In this document: in pieces, positions 26,778-36,575 of the stretch
Numbering within the stretch: the stretch's first letter is position 1
Layout of the letters: every line of letters starts with the position of its first letter
DNA from: Thermococcus sp.
GTDB lineage: Archaea > Methanobacteriota_B > Thermococci > Thermococcales > Thermococcaceae
Length of the DNA stretch: 57,008 bases
Reading direction: 5' to 3'
Assembly: GCF_015521605.1 (NCBI RefSeq)
Contig: NZ_WANV01000024.1
Coordinates: forward strand, 1-57,008
Notes under the pieces: model-generated
What the model was told of the DNA's origin: nothing
Databases searched by the model: none
What the model saw: only the letters and a program-made list of their open reading frames with translations
Program-made: the position numbers and the translations under genes

Positions 26778-27584
26778 ATGCTTTTTGACGAAGAAACGTT
26801 CAAAAGAGAAATCCTCTCCAGAATCCCGCCCCGGGACGAGTCCCCACTACCGCCCAATTGGCTCCACACCGAAATGCTCGAACGCTTCCGCGTCCTGCAG
26901 TTCGCGCCGATAAGAGAGGGAATGAACATCCTCGAAATCGGGTGTGGCGCACACGCCCTAGCAACGGTTCCCCTTGCCTACCTCGTCGGCAAAACCGGCC
27001 GCGTTGTGGCAGTTGATAAATCAAGGTGGCGCTTCTTCGAGGAGATAACCACCGCAACGGGCATGAAACACAGGATAATCCCCCTAAAGCTCGACGCGAG
27101 AGAACTGCCCTTTCCGTTTAAGGCCTTCGATTTAGCCGTCCTCGTGCACGGGGTAAGGAGCCTGAAGAACGAGGAGATTATGCTCAAAGTCATCTCAGAG
27201 ATGCTCAGAGTCTCGGAGAGAATTTTCATAGCCGAGAGCCTGCCCATAGCCAACAACGAGAGGCAGAGGGCGCACCTCGAACTCTACAACCTGCGCGAAG
27301 AAATATTCGAGGCGCTCTTTGGCGAGAAGGACGACCTTCACTATCCAACGCTGGAGAAGCTCCGAGAACTTGTGGAAACGACCGGAGGGAAAGTAATCGA
27401 AAGCGGAACTTTCAAGCCAAGCCTGCCTCACTATCTCGCATACATCCCGCGGGAATACGTGGAGGGGATAAAAGACGAAAAAAAGCGCGTTGATCTCCTA
27501 AGAAGATGGGACGCGGCGTACGAAAAGTGGAAGAGTGGAGCCGAGCATCCGCCGGTGGGGTGGGTTCTGGCGGAAAAAGAGTGA
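26778..27584 (+). CDS. Class I SAM-dependent methyltransferase, substrate unknown
   Basis: 268 residues. Motif I is MNILEIGCGAHALATVP (about 52-68), followed by VVAVDKSRW (motif II) and a post-motif region LDARELPFPFKAFDLAVLVHG. The N-terminal 45 residues are an extra helical region, LSRIPPRDESPLPPNWLHTE. A UbiE/MenG-like small-molecule role or a protein or tRNA substrate is equally possible. ATG 26778 follows CGGTG; GTG 26769 is an alternative. Confidence 0.82.
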   Translation: MLFDEETFKREILSRIPPRDESPLPPNWLHTEMLERFRVLQFAPIREGMNILEIGCGAHALATVPLAYLVGKTGRVVAVDKSRWRFFEEITTATGMKHRIIPLKLDARELPFPFKAFDLAVLVHGVRSLKNEEIMLKVISEMLRVSERIFIAESLPIANNERQRAHLELYNLREEIFEALFGEKDDLHYPTLEKLRELVETTGGKVIESGTFKPSLPHYLAYIPREYVEGIKDEKKRVDLLRRWDAAYEKWKSGAEHPPVGWVLAEKE

Positions 27585-27590
27585 TAAGGC

Positions 27591-28622
27591 TTAGAACTCC
27601 CTCTCGACGAGGAACTCGGCGAGAAGCTCCAAGTCCTTTCTCGCCTCACTCTCAGGGAGGATCTTAAGGGCCTCGTTTGCTTCCTTGACGAGGTTCTTCG
27701 CGTACTGTGCCGCATAGTCTATGCTGCCATACTTCCTGAGGAGCTCGATGGCCCTGGCAACTTCCTCCTTGACCCTCTCGTCGTGTATCAGGGCGTCTCC
27801 CTTTGCGTCGCCTGCGTATTTTCCAAAGACCCTGAGGAACTCGGCCTTGTCCTCCTCGCTCGCGTGGTCGAAAAAGTGGCTCACTATGAGGGTCTTCTTG
27901 CCCTTCCTTATGTCGCTGCCGACGGGCTTTCCAAGCTTCTCCTCGTCGGCGATGAGGTCAAGCACATCGTCCCATATCTGGAAGGCTATGCCCACGTTCA
28001 TTCCCCACTTGGCGAGGGCCCTGATGTACTCCTCGTTATCGGTCCCGACTATCGCGCCTATCTCAGCCGAACCCTCGAAGAGCGCCCCTGTCTTGCCGCT
28101 GATCATCCTGAGGTACTCCTCGACGGTAACCTCCTCCCTGGTCTCGAACTCTATGTCGAGCGCCTGCCCTTCGCAGAGCATGTTGGACGTTCTGACGAGG
28201 ACGTCGAGGATCCTCGCCTTCTTTTCCGGACTGACTTCAGCTTTGGCCACCGCCTCGAAGGCCTTGCTGAAGAGCAGGTCGCCGGCGAGGATCGCCATGT
28301 TCACTCCCCAGAGCTTGTGGACGGTCGGCCTTCCGCGCCTCAGCTCATCCATGTCCATTATGTCATCGTGGACTAGGGAGTAGTTGTGGATGAACTCAAC
28401 CGCGGCCGCTGGATAGAGCGCTTTCTCTGGGTCACCGCCGACGGCCTCGGCGGCTCGAAGAACCACGAAGGGCCTAACGCGCTTTCCACCCGCGAGGGGA
28501 TAATGTCTGGCCGCATCATAGAGCTTACCCGGCTCCTTCTCAGGGATGAGCTCAAATATTGCCTTATCAACGTCCTTTGCCATCTCCTTGACCCTTGCGA
28601 ACAGTTTATCGTACTTCCCCAT
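27591..28622 (-). CDS. idsA: Bifunctional farnesyl/geranylgeranyl diphosphate synthase
   Basis: Trans-prenyltransferase that condenses IPP with allylic diphosphates to make the C20 chain of archaeal lipids. 343 residues. First Asp-rich motif DDIMD (86-90), second DDVLD (about 216). Tyr81 stands five residues before the first motif with no insertion in it, matching the chain-length residue described for T. kodakarensis IdsA. KRVRP and GKTGALFEGSA motifs are also present. Ribosome-binding site GGGGTGATAGA. It follows aRNase J on the same strand. Confidence 0.96.
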   Translation of the reverse strand: MGKYDKLFARVKEMAKDVDKAIFELIPEKEPGKLYDAARHYPLAGGKRVRPFVVLRAAEAVGGDPEKALYPAAAVEFIHNYSLVHDDIMDMDELRRGRPTVHKLWGVNMAILAGDLLFSKAFEAVAKAEVSPEKKARILDVLVRTSNMLCEGQALDIEFETREEVTVEEYLRMISGKTGALFEGSAEIGAIVGTDNEEYIRALAKWGMNVGIAFQIWDDVLDLIADEEKLGKPVGSDIRKGKKTLIVSHFFDHASEEDKAEFLRVFGKYAGDAKGDALIHDERVKEEVARAIELLRKYGSIDYAAQYAKNLVKEANEALKILPESEARKDLELLAEFLVEREF

Positions 28623-28689
28623 TCTATCACCCCGTGAGTGATGAAAACAACCTAAAGGAAAAATAGGGCAACTCTTTATCAGTTTTGCC

Positions 28690-30012
28690 CTACCTTATCT
28701 CAACTAGGTACCCGTTCCTCGACACAAAGACGTCCCTGCCGATGAGATAGCCCTCCTCCTCGGCGAGCTCGGCGTAGTGGGTCAGCATCCTGAAGTCGCC
28801 GTGTGCGGGAACTATGTTCTCAGGATTGAGCAGCCTGAGAAGGTAGCGGTGGTCTTCCCTGCTGGCGTGACCGCTGACGTGGAGGTCCTTTATCATCCTG
28901 ACCCCCTTCATCTTGAGCTTCGTCTCAAGGACATAGCGCTGGGCCCTGTTGAGCGGGTTGGGTATCGTTCCTGCGGAGAAGACGACGGTGTCGCGCTTGC
29001 CGATGTCATAGAGCTCACTGTTGGCCATCCTCGTGAGCACCGCGCCGGGCTCCCCCTGGTGCCCCGTGACTATCAGCAGGTAGTTCTCCCTCGCCCCGGA
29101 GACCTCCTTGAGAACCTTCCTGACGGCGTTGGGGCTTCTCACGGCCTTCGCACCCTTCATCTTGATGAGGCCGAGCTGCTTGGCTATGCCGGTGTACTTG
29201 GCCAGGGAGCGGCCGACCAGAACGGCCTGTCTGCCCATCTTGTTGGCAATCCAGATGAGCTCCTGAAGGCGGGCGATGTGACTGGCGAAGGTGGTGGCTA
29301 TCAGTCCATCGGCCTCCATGCCCTCGTAGAGGAAGAAGTCCTCAAGGAGCATCTGGGCAACGGCCTCGCTGGGCGTCTTGGTAGGTTCAGCAACGCGGGT
29401 TGACTCGGGAATGAGTACCTTGACACCCTCCTTACCCAGCTCCTTCAGGCGCTTGTAGTCGGGCCTCTCACCGAGCGGGTTGTTGTTGTCGAACTTGAAG
29501 TCGCCGGTGTGAACCACCGCCCCCTCGGGCGTGTGGACGACGACCATGGATGACTGCGGAATGGAGTGGGTTATTCTCACGAACTCTATCGCCAGGTTCT
29601 CACTAACCTGGACTATCTCGCCGTACTCGGTCTCGTACATCGGGTTCTTGACCTCAAAGTACTGCTCGCTCTTGACCTCGCCCTTCGCGAGCTTTATCGT
29701 GTAGGGCGTGCCGTATATCGGGACGTCCGGGTAGTGGGGGGCGAGCTTGGCAACCGCCCCTATGTGGTCGAGGTGACCGTGGGTGAAGGTTATGGCGACA
29801 ACTTTCTTGTTTCTAATTGAAGAATCGTCAGGAATTGCACCAAGCTTTTGCAGTTCTTTCGTGGGAAACTGCTGAATGTTGACGTCCTCATGGATGAGAA
29901 CACGGTCAAGCCTAATCCCCATGTCGATTATAACGACTTCCCCGTTGTACTCAACGGCGGTCATGTTTTTGCCTACTTCCTCGTAACCGCTAACTGTATG
30001 GATTTTTATCAT
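28690..30012 (-). CDS. Archaeal RNase J, 5'-3' exoribonuclease
   Basis: Beta-CASP metallo-beta-lactamase ribonuclease that degrades RNA from the 5' end and takes part in rRNA maturation and turnover. 440 residues, as in Thermococcales aRNase J. The zinc motif is HGHLDH (78-83), with later ligands in VVHTGDFKF, VSGHASREDH and VPAHGD. The beta-CASP insert lies between about 200 and 345. ATG 30012 follows GGAGGAATAGAT. It has its own promoter and a strong hairpin in the leader (see separate entry). Confidence 0.94.
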   Translation of the reverse strand: MIKIHTVSGYEEVGKNMTAVEYNGEVVIIDMGIRLDRVLIHEDVNIQQFPTKELQKLGAIPDDSSIRNKKVVAITFTHGHLDHIGAVAKLAPHYPDVPIYGTPYTIKLAKGEVKSEQYFEVKNPMYETEYGEIVQVSENLAIEFVRITHSIPQSSMVVVHTPEGAVVHTGDFKFDNNNPLGERPDYKRLKELGKEGVKVLIPESTRVAEPTKTPSEAVAQMLLEDFFLYEGMEADGLIATTFASHIARLQELIWIANKMGRQAVLVGRSLAKYTGIAKQLGLIKMKGAKAVRSPNAVRKVLKEVSGARENYLLIVTGHQGEPGAVLTRMANSELYDIGKRDTVVFSAGTIPNPLNRAQRYVLETKLKMKGVRMIKDLHVSGHASREDHRYLLRLLNPENIVPAHGDFRMLTHYAELAEEEGYLIGRDVFVSRNGYLVEIR

Positions 30013-30028
30013 ATCTATTCCTCCTTAC

Positions 30029-30091
30029 GCCCCCAGGCCTCTCCTGAGGCGTGGGGCTGCGTTGGTCTTAGTTATCGGGAGGGTTTAAAAA
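30029..30091 (-). promoter_or_regulatory. aRNase J promoter and 5'-end leader hairpin
   Basis: TATA box TTTTTAAAC (30083-30091, minus strand) predicts a start near 30062 and a leader of about 50 bases. Almost all of that leader folds into one hairpin (30057 to 30029): GCCCC-A-C-GCCTC, loop AGGA, GAGGC-C-T-GGGGGC, with one bulged G and a C-C mismatch. The hairpin begins within about five bases of the predicted 5' end and stops just before the GGAGG site. It could block entry of a 5' exonuclease such as the encoded enzyme. Confidence 0.6.
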
Positions 30092-30129
30092 GGTGTGCAT
30101 TTGTGAGAACTGGAGAAAAAGGGTAAAAA

Positions 30130-31248
30130 TCACCGCCTCCGGAGGTATGCCGGCAGATTTATTCTCACCTCCAGCCACTCCCTCGTGAAGCCCGTGACGA
30201 CGAGGGGAACCTTCCTAAGCTCCTCGACGTTTCTGGCTCCAACGAGGAACATAGCGTTGCGAATCTCCTCGATGTAGCGCTGAAGGACTTTGACTACTCC
30301 ATCGACATCGCCTTTCACCGCCGGTTTGAGGAGCGGCAAAGCGACGCCGGCGAAGGTGGCACCCATCGCGAGCGCTTTGGCCATAGTTATTCCGTCGCGC
30401 ATGCCGCCTGTGGCTATTATCGGAAGTTCAGTGGCGTAGCGAACCTCTGCGACGCTTATGGCGGTCTTGATGCCCCAGTCCCAGAACCGAAGGGCAAGGT
30501 TTCTTCCCATCTCATCCTTGGCGCGGTAGTACTCAACACCGCTCCAGCTGGTTCCACCGAGGCCGCCGACGTCGATGGCGTCAATGCCTATGCTCTCGAG
30601 CCTTATCGCCACCTCCATTGAAACGCCAGCTCCGGTCTCCTTCGCTATTATCGGGTAGGGGAACTCCGATTTGAGCTCGGCCAAAGCTTTCAGGACGCCC
30701 CTGTACTGCGTGTCCCCCTCGGGCTGGACGCTCTCCTGGAGGGGGTTCATGTGTATCGCCAGAGCGTCCGCCTGAATTGTCTCGACGGCCTTCAATGCCT
30801 CATCCACCCCATAGCGCCCGGGCATCGTCTCAGCGAACTGGGGAGCGCCGAGGTTGCCGACGAGGAAAACGTCGGGGGCAACGTCCCTGACATAGTAGCT
30901 CTCCCAGGTCTCGGGCTTCTTTATCATCGCCCTCTGGCTACCGACGCCCATCGGGATGTTCAGCTCCTGGGCAGCCTTGGCCAGGGTCTTGTTTATCTTC
31001 CCGGCAAGCTGGGAACCCCTCGTCCCGCCGGTCATTCCGGCTATGAAGATTGGATAGTCAAACTTCCTCCCAAGGAACTCAACGCTGAGGTCTATTTCAT
31101 CCTTGTCTATCTCGGGAAGGCTCATGTGGATGAAGTGAACATCTTCAAACCCGTTTCTCACGTGAGCCTGAACGTTCCTCTTGAGGCAGTGCTCAATGTG
31201 CTCAAACTTCCTGATGACCGTGAGTTCTTCCTTGTCAAATGCCTGCAT
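30130..31248 (-). CDS. fni: Type 2 isopentenyl-diphosphate delta-isomerase (FMN)
   Basis: Flavoenzyme that interconverts IPP and DMAPP, supplying the primer for IdsA. 372 residues, TIM barrel. Motifs include [31 protein letters not shown], the [14 protein letters not shown] segment with the metal/substrate Gln and Glu, and VGGLGGTSW for FMN phosphate. Lies in the mevalonate cluster on the same strand as ipk and mvk. Confidence 0.96.
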   Translation of the reverse strand: MQAFDKEELTVIRKFEHIEHCLKRNVQAHVRNGFEDVHFIHMSLPEIDKDEIDLSVEFLGRKFDYPIFIAGMTGGTRGSQLAGKINKTLAKAAQELNIPMGVGSQRAMIKKPETWESYYVRDVAPDVFLVGNLGAPQFAETMPGRYGVDEALKAVETIQADALAIHMNPLQESVQPEGDTQYRGVLKALAELKSEFPYPIIAKETGAGVSMEVAIRLESIGIDAIDVGGLGGTSWSGVEYYRAKDEMGRNLALRFWDWGIKTAISVAEVRYATELPIIATGGMRDGITMAKALAMGATFAGVALPLLKPAVKGDVDGVVKVLQRYIEEIRNAMFLVGARNVEELRKVPLVVTGFTREWLEVRINLPAYLRRR

Positions 31249-31299
31249 TCACACCACCGAAAGAGAAAGGGCGAGGGAAGTTAAGAGGTTTTTGGAGGC

Positions 31300-31998
31300 T
31301 CAAGTTCCACCACATGGGAGGGTAACGTTGAGGGTTCTGACTTCGACCCATCCCCCGCTGTGCTCAATATACCGCGAAAAGTTGAACTCAAAGAGAACCT
31401 CGAGCTCTCCGCTTCCAAATACCGGATAGTTGGGTCCCAGGTACAACTTTGGCCTCAGCTCAACATACCCCGGGACAACCTCCCCACCCCCGTTGTCGTG
31501 AAAGTACGCAAAGATCACGGGTATGGTCGAGCATTCCGAAATGTTGGAGGGGGATATGGGTATCTCCACCTTGCCCCTATCGACGTTTCTGGGCACGAAA
31601 TAGACCAGTTTGGCCATCATAACCCTCGGCGTGTTGAACCCGGGGGTAGGGTAATACCACACATTGTAACCGAAATCATACGTCCGCTTCCACCCACCGT
31701 CATCAATTGCTACCGCCGGTCGGAAAAGGTCACTGATGATGGGCCACGACTCATCCAGAAGTCTGATCTTGACGGGGTAGAAGACAAAAACCGCGTCGTT
31801 TCCGGCCAGTAGCCTTTCGATGGGCTTCCTCTCAATGTCCCACTCAATGAGAAAGTTCGACGTCCCGTTCACTGCGATGATGGAAGCGTTGACCCCAAGA
31901 TCCCCGGGCGTGGCCATAAAGCGTCCCAGGAACCCTGATCTGATCGAGATGTGAAGGAGCAGGAGAACGAGAATAACAAAAGCCACAATCCTTTTCAT
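31300..31998 (-). CDS. Membrane-anchored exported protein in the mevalonate cluster
   Basis: 232 residues from ATG 31998 (GGTG four bases upstream). An N-terminal helix MKRIVAFVILVLLLLHISIR acts as signal or anchor; the rest is a beta-rich extracytoplasmic domain (VEIPISPSNISECSTIPVIF and so on) with two or three cysteines and sequons. It sits with 51-base gaps between ipk and fni. I recognise no family. Whether it has anything to do with isoprenoids is unknown. Confidence 0.7.
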   Translation of the reverse strand: MKRIVAFVILVLLLLHISIRSGFLGRFMATPGDLGVNASIIAVNGTSNFLIEWDIERKPIERLLAGNDAVFVFYPVKIRLLDESWPIISDLFRPAVAIDDGGWKRTYDFGYNVWYYPTPGFNTPRVMMAKLVYFVPRNVDRGKVEIPISPSNISECSTIPVIFAYFHDNGGGEVVPGYVELRPKLYLGPNYPVFGSGELEVLFEFNFSRYIEHSGGWVEVRTLNVTLPCGGT

Positions 31999-32049
31999 CA
32001 CGCACCGCCTAGGGGAATATAACGTTGAGAAATAAAAAATTTACGCTGA

Positions 32050-32841
32050 TTAAATGTTGATCCTCGTTCCAAAGCCGTCACCCCGTATCGCCCCGCTCAG
32101 CCTCCCAGGAACTTTGCCGTTCACGAACCAGACCTCGGAGTGGTCGGCTATCTTCTTTGCCTCCTTCAGCTTGTTGCAGATTCCGCCGGTGACGTCGGTT
32201 CCGGCGGCGGTGCAGTGGAGCCTTTCGAGGAGGGAGTCTATCTCCTCCCTGCTGAGGTTCTGAATCAGCCCCCCCTCACCGGGCTTGCCGTCGTAGATTC
32301 CGTCAACGTCCATGAGGAAGATGACCTTCTCAGGCTCAAGCATCTTGGCGAGGTAGGTTATGATCTGGTCGCCGGAGAGTATGTCGATGCCCTTCGCGAG
32401 GTCTATCGAGACGTCTCCAAAGAGAACGGGAATGAATCTGAGTTCCAGCAGTCTTTCCACGACCTCAAGGTCACCGTAGGCGACCTCACCGTTTTCGGTT
32501 ATGAAGACGGAGGATGTCGAGACGGAGAAGGCCGGCAGACCCTCACGGACGAAGGCTTTGATGAACTTCGCGTTTGCCCGGAGCATGGCCTGATGGGTCT
32601 CGGTGAAGCCTATCCTCCGGAAGTTGGCGGTCTCCCAGTCTTCGGGGAGGCCCTCCCTTATACCGTACTTTTTCGCCTCGGGATGGCCGAAGCTCCCCCC
32701 GCCATGAACGATGATGAAGTTCTCACGGGGATAAAACTTGGCTATCTCCTTTGCTATGTTCCCCACGGTCTCACGGTCAAAGTTCTCGGGCTCACCTTTC
32801 TTATCGCTGAAGACACTGCCGCCGACCTTGACGATTATCAT
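32050..32841 (-). CDS. ipk: Isopentenyl phosphate kinase
   Basis: Phosphorylates isopentenyl phosphate to IPP with ATP, the last step of the archaeal mevalonate route. 263 residues, amino-acid kinase fold. N-terminal [14 protein letters not shown], glycine loop VHGGGSFGH with the catalytic histidine His53, and [13 protein letters not shown] and [14 protein letters not shown] motifs. Its start overlaps the mvk stop by four bases (ATGA), so the two are translationally coupled. Confidence 0.95.
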   Translation of the reverse strand: MIIVKVGGSVFSDKKGEPENFDRETVGNIAKEIAKFYPRENFIIVHGGGSFGHPEAKKYGIREGLPEDWETANFRRIGFTETHQAMLRANAKFIKAFVREGLPAFSVSTSSVFITENGEVAYGDLEVVERLLELRFIPVLFGDVSIDLAKGIDILSGDQIITYLAKMLEPEKVIFLMDVDGIYDGKPGEGGLIQNLSREEIDSLLERLHCTAAGTDVTGGICNKLKEAKKIADHSEVWFVNGKVPGRLSGAIRGDGFGTRINI

Positions 32842-33842
32842 GGCAGAACCTCCTCTATCCTGAGTCCCTCACGGCTTATCCTCGTTATCATCGGCGTTCC
32901 ACCGGCTATCGTTATAGCTGTGGCAACTTCGCTCTGGTTCTTCGGCGCTAAAGCGTACATACAGCCGCCCCCGCCGGCGCCGGTTATCTTCGCCCCTATC
33001 GCCCCAGCAACCCTCGCGGCGTAGACCAGTTCGCTGAGCTTCTTTGTTGAGACGCCCAGGGCATCCAGGAGGCCGTGGTTGATGTTCATGAGCCGTCCGA
33101 GCTTTTCAAAGCGAACCTCCTCGTCGAGGTCTGAGACTATTACCTCCCGGGCCTTCTCAACTATCTTGCCCATCGCAACGAGCACCGGTTCTATGACCCC
33201 GGGCATCTCCTCGTAGGTTCTCCTCACCATGGCCACCAGTTCCTTCGTCGACCCGCTTGAACCCGTGTAGCCGACTACTATGGGCAGCTCCATGAAGGGG
33301 AGGTGCTCGAAGCTCCCCTTCTCGTAGTGGATGAAGCCGCCTATGGCCGAGACTGTTGGGTCAATTCCGCTCGATGCCCCCTGAACGAGGAGTTCGACCT
33401 TATGGCCGAGCTTTCCTATCTCCTCGTTGGTCAGCTCAAGGCCGAGCAGTTTTGAGACCGCACCGATGGTCGCAACGGCAACCGCAGCGGATGAGCCGAG
33501 GCCAGCCCCGACGGGTATCTGAGAGGTTATCGAGACAGTTATTCCTTTGTCGTTTGCGTCCGCCTCGTCCCGAACGAGCTCAATGGCCTGCCTGACGTAG
33601 CTAAGCACTTCAGCCGCCTTTCCGTAGTCGCTCTCGAAGTATATCTCGTCCTCGGAGAAGGATACAGTAAGACCCGGGACGCGTATGTCCTTGGCCTCGA
33701 TTTTAATAGCCCCACTATCGTTGAACTCGGCCCGGACGTAGGTTCTGAGGTCTATGGCAGCTGCTATCGCCGGCTTTCCGTAGACGACGCTGTGCTCGCC
33801 GAAGAGGATAATTTTAGCGGGTGCTGACGCTAAAACCCTCAT
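32838..33842 (-). CDS. mvk: Mevalonate kinase
   Basis: GHMP kinase making 5-phosphomevalonate. 334 residues. N-terminal [20 protein letters not shown], the GHMP ATP loop [15 protein letters not shown] (110-124), a catalytic Asp in SSGIDPTVS and the C-terminal [14 protein letters not shown]. The start overlaps the stop of hepT and its stop overlaps the start of ipk, both by four bases. Confidence 0.97.
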   Translation of the reverse strand: MRVLASAPAKIILFGEHSVVYGKPAIAAAIDLRTYVRAEFNDSGAIKIEAKDIRVPGLTVSFSEDEIYFESDYGKAAEVLSYVRQAIELVRDEADANDKGITVSITSQIPVGAGLGSSAAVAVATIGAVSKLLGLELTNEEIGKLGHKVELLVQGASSGIDPTVSAIGGFIHYEKGSFEHLPFMELPIVVGYTGSSGSTKELVAMVRRTYEEMPGVIEPVLVAMGKIVEKAREVIVSDLDEEVRFEKLGRLMNINHGLLDALGVSTKKLSELVYAARVAGAIGAKITGAGGGGCMYALAPKNQSEVATAITIAGGTPMITRISREGLRIEEVLP

Positions 33843-34177
33843 TTTTGGCCCTCCATGATACTTTTTAAGCGAAATTCAATCTCATCGAGGTCGTTCTTGA
33901 TTGTGTACCAGACGATTGAAAGGTCAACTCCAAAGTAAGCATGAAACAGTCTGTCCCTCATTCCAGCGATTTCTCTCCAAGGCAAATCCGGGTGCATTGC
34001 TTTAAACTCTTCCGGGAGATTCTTAACTGTCTCTCCAATGATTTCGAGGTTGCGTATAACAGCATCTACCGTCTTTTCATCCACTACAAAATCCTCAAAA
34101 TCCATGCCCTCAGTGTATCGCTTTATTTTTTCAATGGCTTCCAGGATGTCTTCCACGTACAAAAGAGTATCCCTCAT
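33839..34177 (-). CDS. hepT: HepT-like HEPN toxin
   Basis: 112 residues, four-helix HEPN fold. The catalytic RX4HXY motif is intact as RDRLFHAY (74-81), which includes the tyrosine that MntA-type antitoxins AMPylate. HepT proteins cleave RNA, tRNA or mRNA depending on the system. Coupled by ATGA to both its antitoxin upstream and mevalonate kinase downstream, an unusual setting (see findings). Confidence 0.9.
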   Translation of the reverse strand: MRDTLLYVEDILEAIEKIKRYTEGMDFEDFVVDEKTVDAVIRNLEIIGETVKNLPEEFKAMHPDLPWREIAGMRDRLFHAYFGVDLSIVWYTIKNDLDEIEFRLKSIMEGQK

Positions 34178-34482
34178 ACGTACTTCACCTCTTGAAGAAT
34201 ACGTTCTTTAATCCTCTTTTTGAGCGCTCCTTTGGTCACAAGGTCAACTTTAACCCCGAGGAGGCTCTCGAGGTATTCCTGAAGTCGAATGAAGTCTATG
34301 AGTCCTATTGGCTTTTCAAACTCGACGAGAATGTCAACGTCGCTGTCTTCCTTCTGCTCTCCGCGCGAGTAAGAGCCAAACACCCCAATTCTCTTGACAC
34401 CGTATCTCTCCCTAAGCTCCTCCTTATGTACGCGGAGTACCCTTTGGACGTCCCTGAGGGTTCTGACTCGGGAAACCTGCAT
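34174..34482 (-). CDS. mntA: MntA-like nucleotidyltransferase antitoxin
   Basis: 102 residues. Minimal nucleotidyltransferase with GS-X10-DXD (Ser37, Asp48, Asp50) in GVFGSYSRGEQKEDSDVDIL and a third acidic residue in VKVDLV (Asp80). In characterised HepT-MntA pairs this enzyme inactivates the toxin by AMPylating its tyrosine. All catalytic residues are present. It follows the MEMO-family gene by 39 bases on the same strand. Confidence 0.9.
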   Translation of the reverse strand: MQVSRVRTLRDVQRVLRVHKEELRERYGVKRIGVFGSYSRGEQKEDSDVDILVEFEKPIGLIDFIRLQEYLESLLGVKVDLVTKGALKKRIKERILQEVKYV

Positions 34483-34521
34483 GGTTTAGAGTAATGAAGT
34501 GGAACCTTATCACCCTTTCGC

Positions 34522-35403
34522 TCACTTCCGCATCACAATGCTGGCGTAGCCCACTACGGCATCGGTCGAACGGCTCACCTCGAAGCTCGTGGTGTAGTGC
34601 AGGAGCTCGGCCTCAACCGCTCCAGCGAGGCGGGAATAGACTATCGCGGTTCCAACTCCTCCAGGCCCGCACATGGTGTGGTTCATCTCCTTCAGCTCGC
34701 GGAACATCCCCCTAACATCGAAGTCGAGGATGCGCCTTATTACCCTGAAGTCCCACTCCTTTATCCTGTGGGGGAGCTCATCGGCCCTTGCCCTGAAGGG
34801 TATGTAGCCGTACATGGGGCCGTAGTGCATGAAGTCAGTGCTCGCGATGACCACGACGTCCCTGCCGAGCTCTCCACCGGCTTCAAAGATGGCCTTTCCG
34901 AGGTCTTCGGCAACCTCCTCGTCCTGAATGCCGAGGGTTATCGGGACTATTTTAACGTCCTTTCCCGCCTTCTTGGCCAGGTACTGGATGAAGGGAAGCT
35001 GAACCTCTATCGAGTGCTCATAGGTGTGGGCGGTCTCGTCGAGGTCCGCTATCCCCGAGAGCCTTGATATGGCTCTGGCCATCTCGGAATCAACATCGAC
35101 GTCACCGAGGGGCGTGCGCCATTTTCCCGAGGGATAGACCGCTATCGGAGAACCCATTCCGGTGTGGTTCGGCCCGAGGATCACAAAGGTCTCCGGCAGA
35201 CCGTCTTCAAAGATGGCCTTGTAGATTCTGCTCGCGGTGTAGCCCGAGAAGACGTAGCCGGCATGGGGAGCAACGCCGGCGGTTATTCTCCTCTCACTCC
35301 CCTCCTCCCCGAGGTCGCCCAGGAACTCCTCCAGCATCCCGATGAGCGCTTGGCCGGACGGGTAGAAGCTGCCGGCAACGGCAGGATACCTTACCTTCGC
35401 CAT
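34522..35403 (-). CDS. MEMO-family protein (AmmeMemoRadiSam system protein B)
   Basis: 293 residues, [20 protein letters not shown]. Contains the dioxygenase-like metal-site histidines and acidic residues in [31 protein letters not shown] and STDFMHYG. Reported relatives bind copper or iron, but archaeal function is not settled. Archaeal MEMO genes are commonly found beside mevalonate kinase, as here. The GGTGAGAG site lies just before the ATG. Confidence 0.93.
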   Translation of the reverse strand: MAKVRYPAVAGSFYPSGQALIGMLEEFLGDLGEEGSERRITAGVAPHAGYVFSGYTASRIYKAIFEDGLPETFVILGPNHTGMGSPIAVYPSGKWRTPLGDVDVDSEMARAISRLSGIADLDETAHTYEHSIEVQLPFIQYLAKKAGKDVKIVPITLGIQDEEVAEDLGKAIFEAGGELGRDVVVIASTDFMHYGPMYGYIPFRARADELPHRIKEWDFRVIRRILDFDVRGMFRELKEMNHTMCGPGGVGTAIVYSRLAGAVEAELLHYTTSFEVSRSTDAVVGYASIVMRK

Positions 35404-35437
35404 TCTCTCACCTCCGGCTATTCTTGGAATTCAAACC

Positions 35438-36505
35438 TTAAATACCTTCAACCGTCTTCAGCCCGGAACCGGTGAGGGGGAGAAGGACACTCGAACCCTC
35501 TGGAATTTCGCCGCTCTCGACCAGTTCCCACAGGGCCGCAAGAACCGTTGCGGACGTCGGCTCCACCATAAAGCCCCTTCCCCAGAGCCATTTCAAGGCC
35601 TGCCCTGTTTCGGAGTCACCCACGCTTACGCAGGTGCCTCCGGTTTCGTCAAGAACCGCCCTCATTTCTTCCAGCCGAGGGGGCTCGGTTATCGCTATCC
35701 CCTCCGCGAGGTGACTTTTAACCGACGAGCGCTCGCAGAGGCTCTCGTAGCCGGCCGCCTGCACCGCCACAAACGTGGGGAGCCTATCAATCTCCCCAAG
35801 ACACTTGAGCTCTGAAAACCCCTTCCATAGGCCAAGGAAGAGAGTTCCGCTTCCGGCCGGAGCAATGACGTAGTCGGGAACTCCAAGTTGCTCGTAGGCC
35901 TCAAAGGAGACAGTCTTCGTCCCCTCAAGGAAGTATGGGTTGAGCCAGTGGGAGACGTAGACCAGGCCGTTCTCCTCGGCGAACTCCACTGCCTCCCGGT
36001 GAACGGCCATTCTATCACCGCTGACTATGTGAAGCTCCGCCCCCACCTTCTCCAAGAGAGCCAGCTTTCCAGGGCTCGTGTGAGCCGGGACAAAGAGGTG
36101 CGCCTTTATTCCTGTCCTCCTTGCAAACACGGCCAGGCTTACCGCAGCGTTCCCGGAGCTGTCGAGGACGACCTCAGTGATGTCGCTTTCCCTCAGCTTC
36201 GACACCGTCACCCACGTGCCCCTGTCCTTGAAGGAGCCGGTTGGCTGAAGGTATTCGAGTTTGAAGAAGGCATTGACCCCCCGGGTATCGAGCCCGGAGA
36301 CGGGAGTTATTGAAGGAACCAGCCCGGGAAGGTGCTCCTCAGAAACCGGAAGAAGCCTGAGGTACCGCCTCATGTCAAGATTGGAAGTTATAGCCTCGGA
36401 AAAACTCAGGGGAAGTTTCCGCCTGACCAGCAACGTGCCCCCGCATTCACAGGTTAACCGGAATTCTTCGGGGTATTCCCTGCCGCATTTAGAGCATACC
36501 AGCAC
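35438..36505 (-). CDS. thrC: Threonine synthase-like PLP enzyme
   Basis: 355 residues from GTG 36505. N-terminal zinc ribbon CSKCGREYPEEFRLTCECGG, then a fold-type II PLP domain with the PLP lysine in PTGSFKDRG and phosphate loop APAGSGTLFLG. Expected to make threonine from phosphohomoserine; related threonine dehydratases or cysteate synthases cannot be excluded. The GTG is chosen because GGGTGG sits five bases upstream and the protein then begins LVCSKCG; the longer frame adds an unsupported tail. Divergent from udp across 70 bases. Confidence 0.87.
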   Translation of the reverse strand: MLVCSKCGREYPEEFRLTCECGGTLLVRRKLPLSFSEAITSNLDMRRYLRLLPVSEEHLPGLVPSITPVSGLDTRGVNAFFKLEYLQPTGSFKDRGTWVTVSKLRESDITEVVLDSSGNAAVSLAVFARRTGIKAHLFVPAHTSPGKLALLEKVGAELHIVSGDRMAVHREAVEFAEENGLVYVSHWLNPYFLEGTKTVSFEAYEQLGVPDYVIAPAGSGTLFLGLWKGFSELKCLGEIDRLPTFVAVQAAGYESLCERSSVKSHLAEGIAITEPPRLEEMRAVLDETGGTCVSVGDSETGQALKWLWGRGFMVEPTSATVLAALWELVESGEIPEGSSVLLPLTGSGLKTVEGI

Positions 36506-36575
36506 CTGAACCACCCAAGACTTTTTAGGGCGTGCGTTGATATCTATGGCACAGGTCAATAAAAAGGTGGTTGCC

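Noticed and set aside
28636-28690. GTGATGA near the idsA/aRNase J gap as a C box of a guide RNA
   Set aside because: No CTGA box follows on the same strand within a plausible distance.
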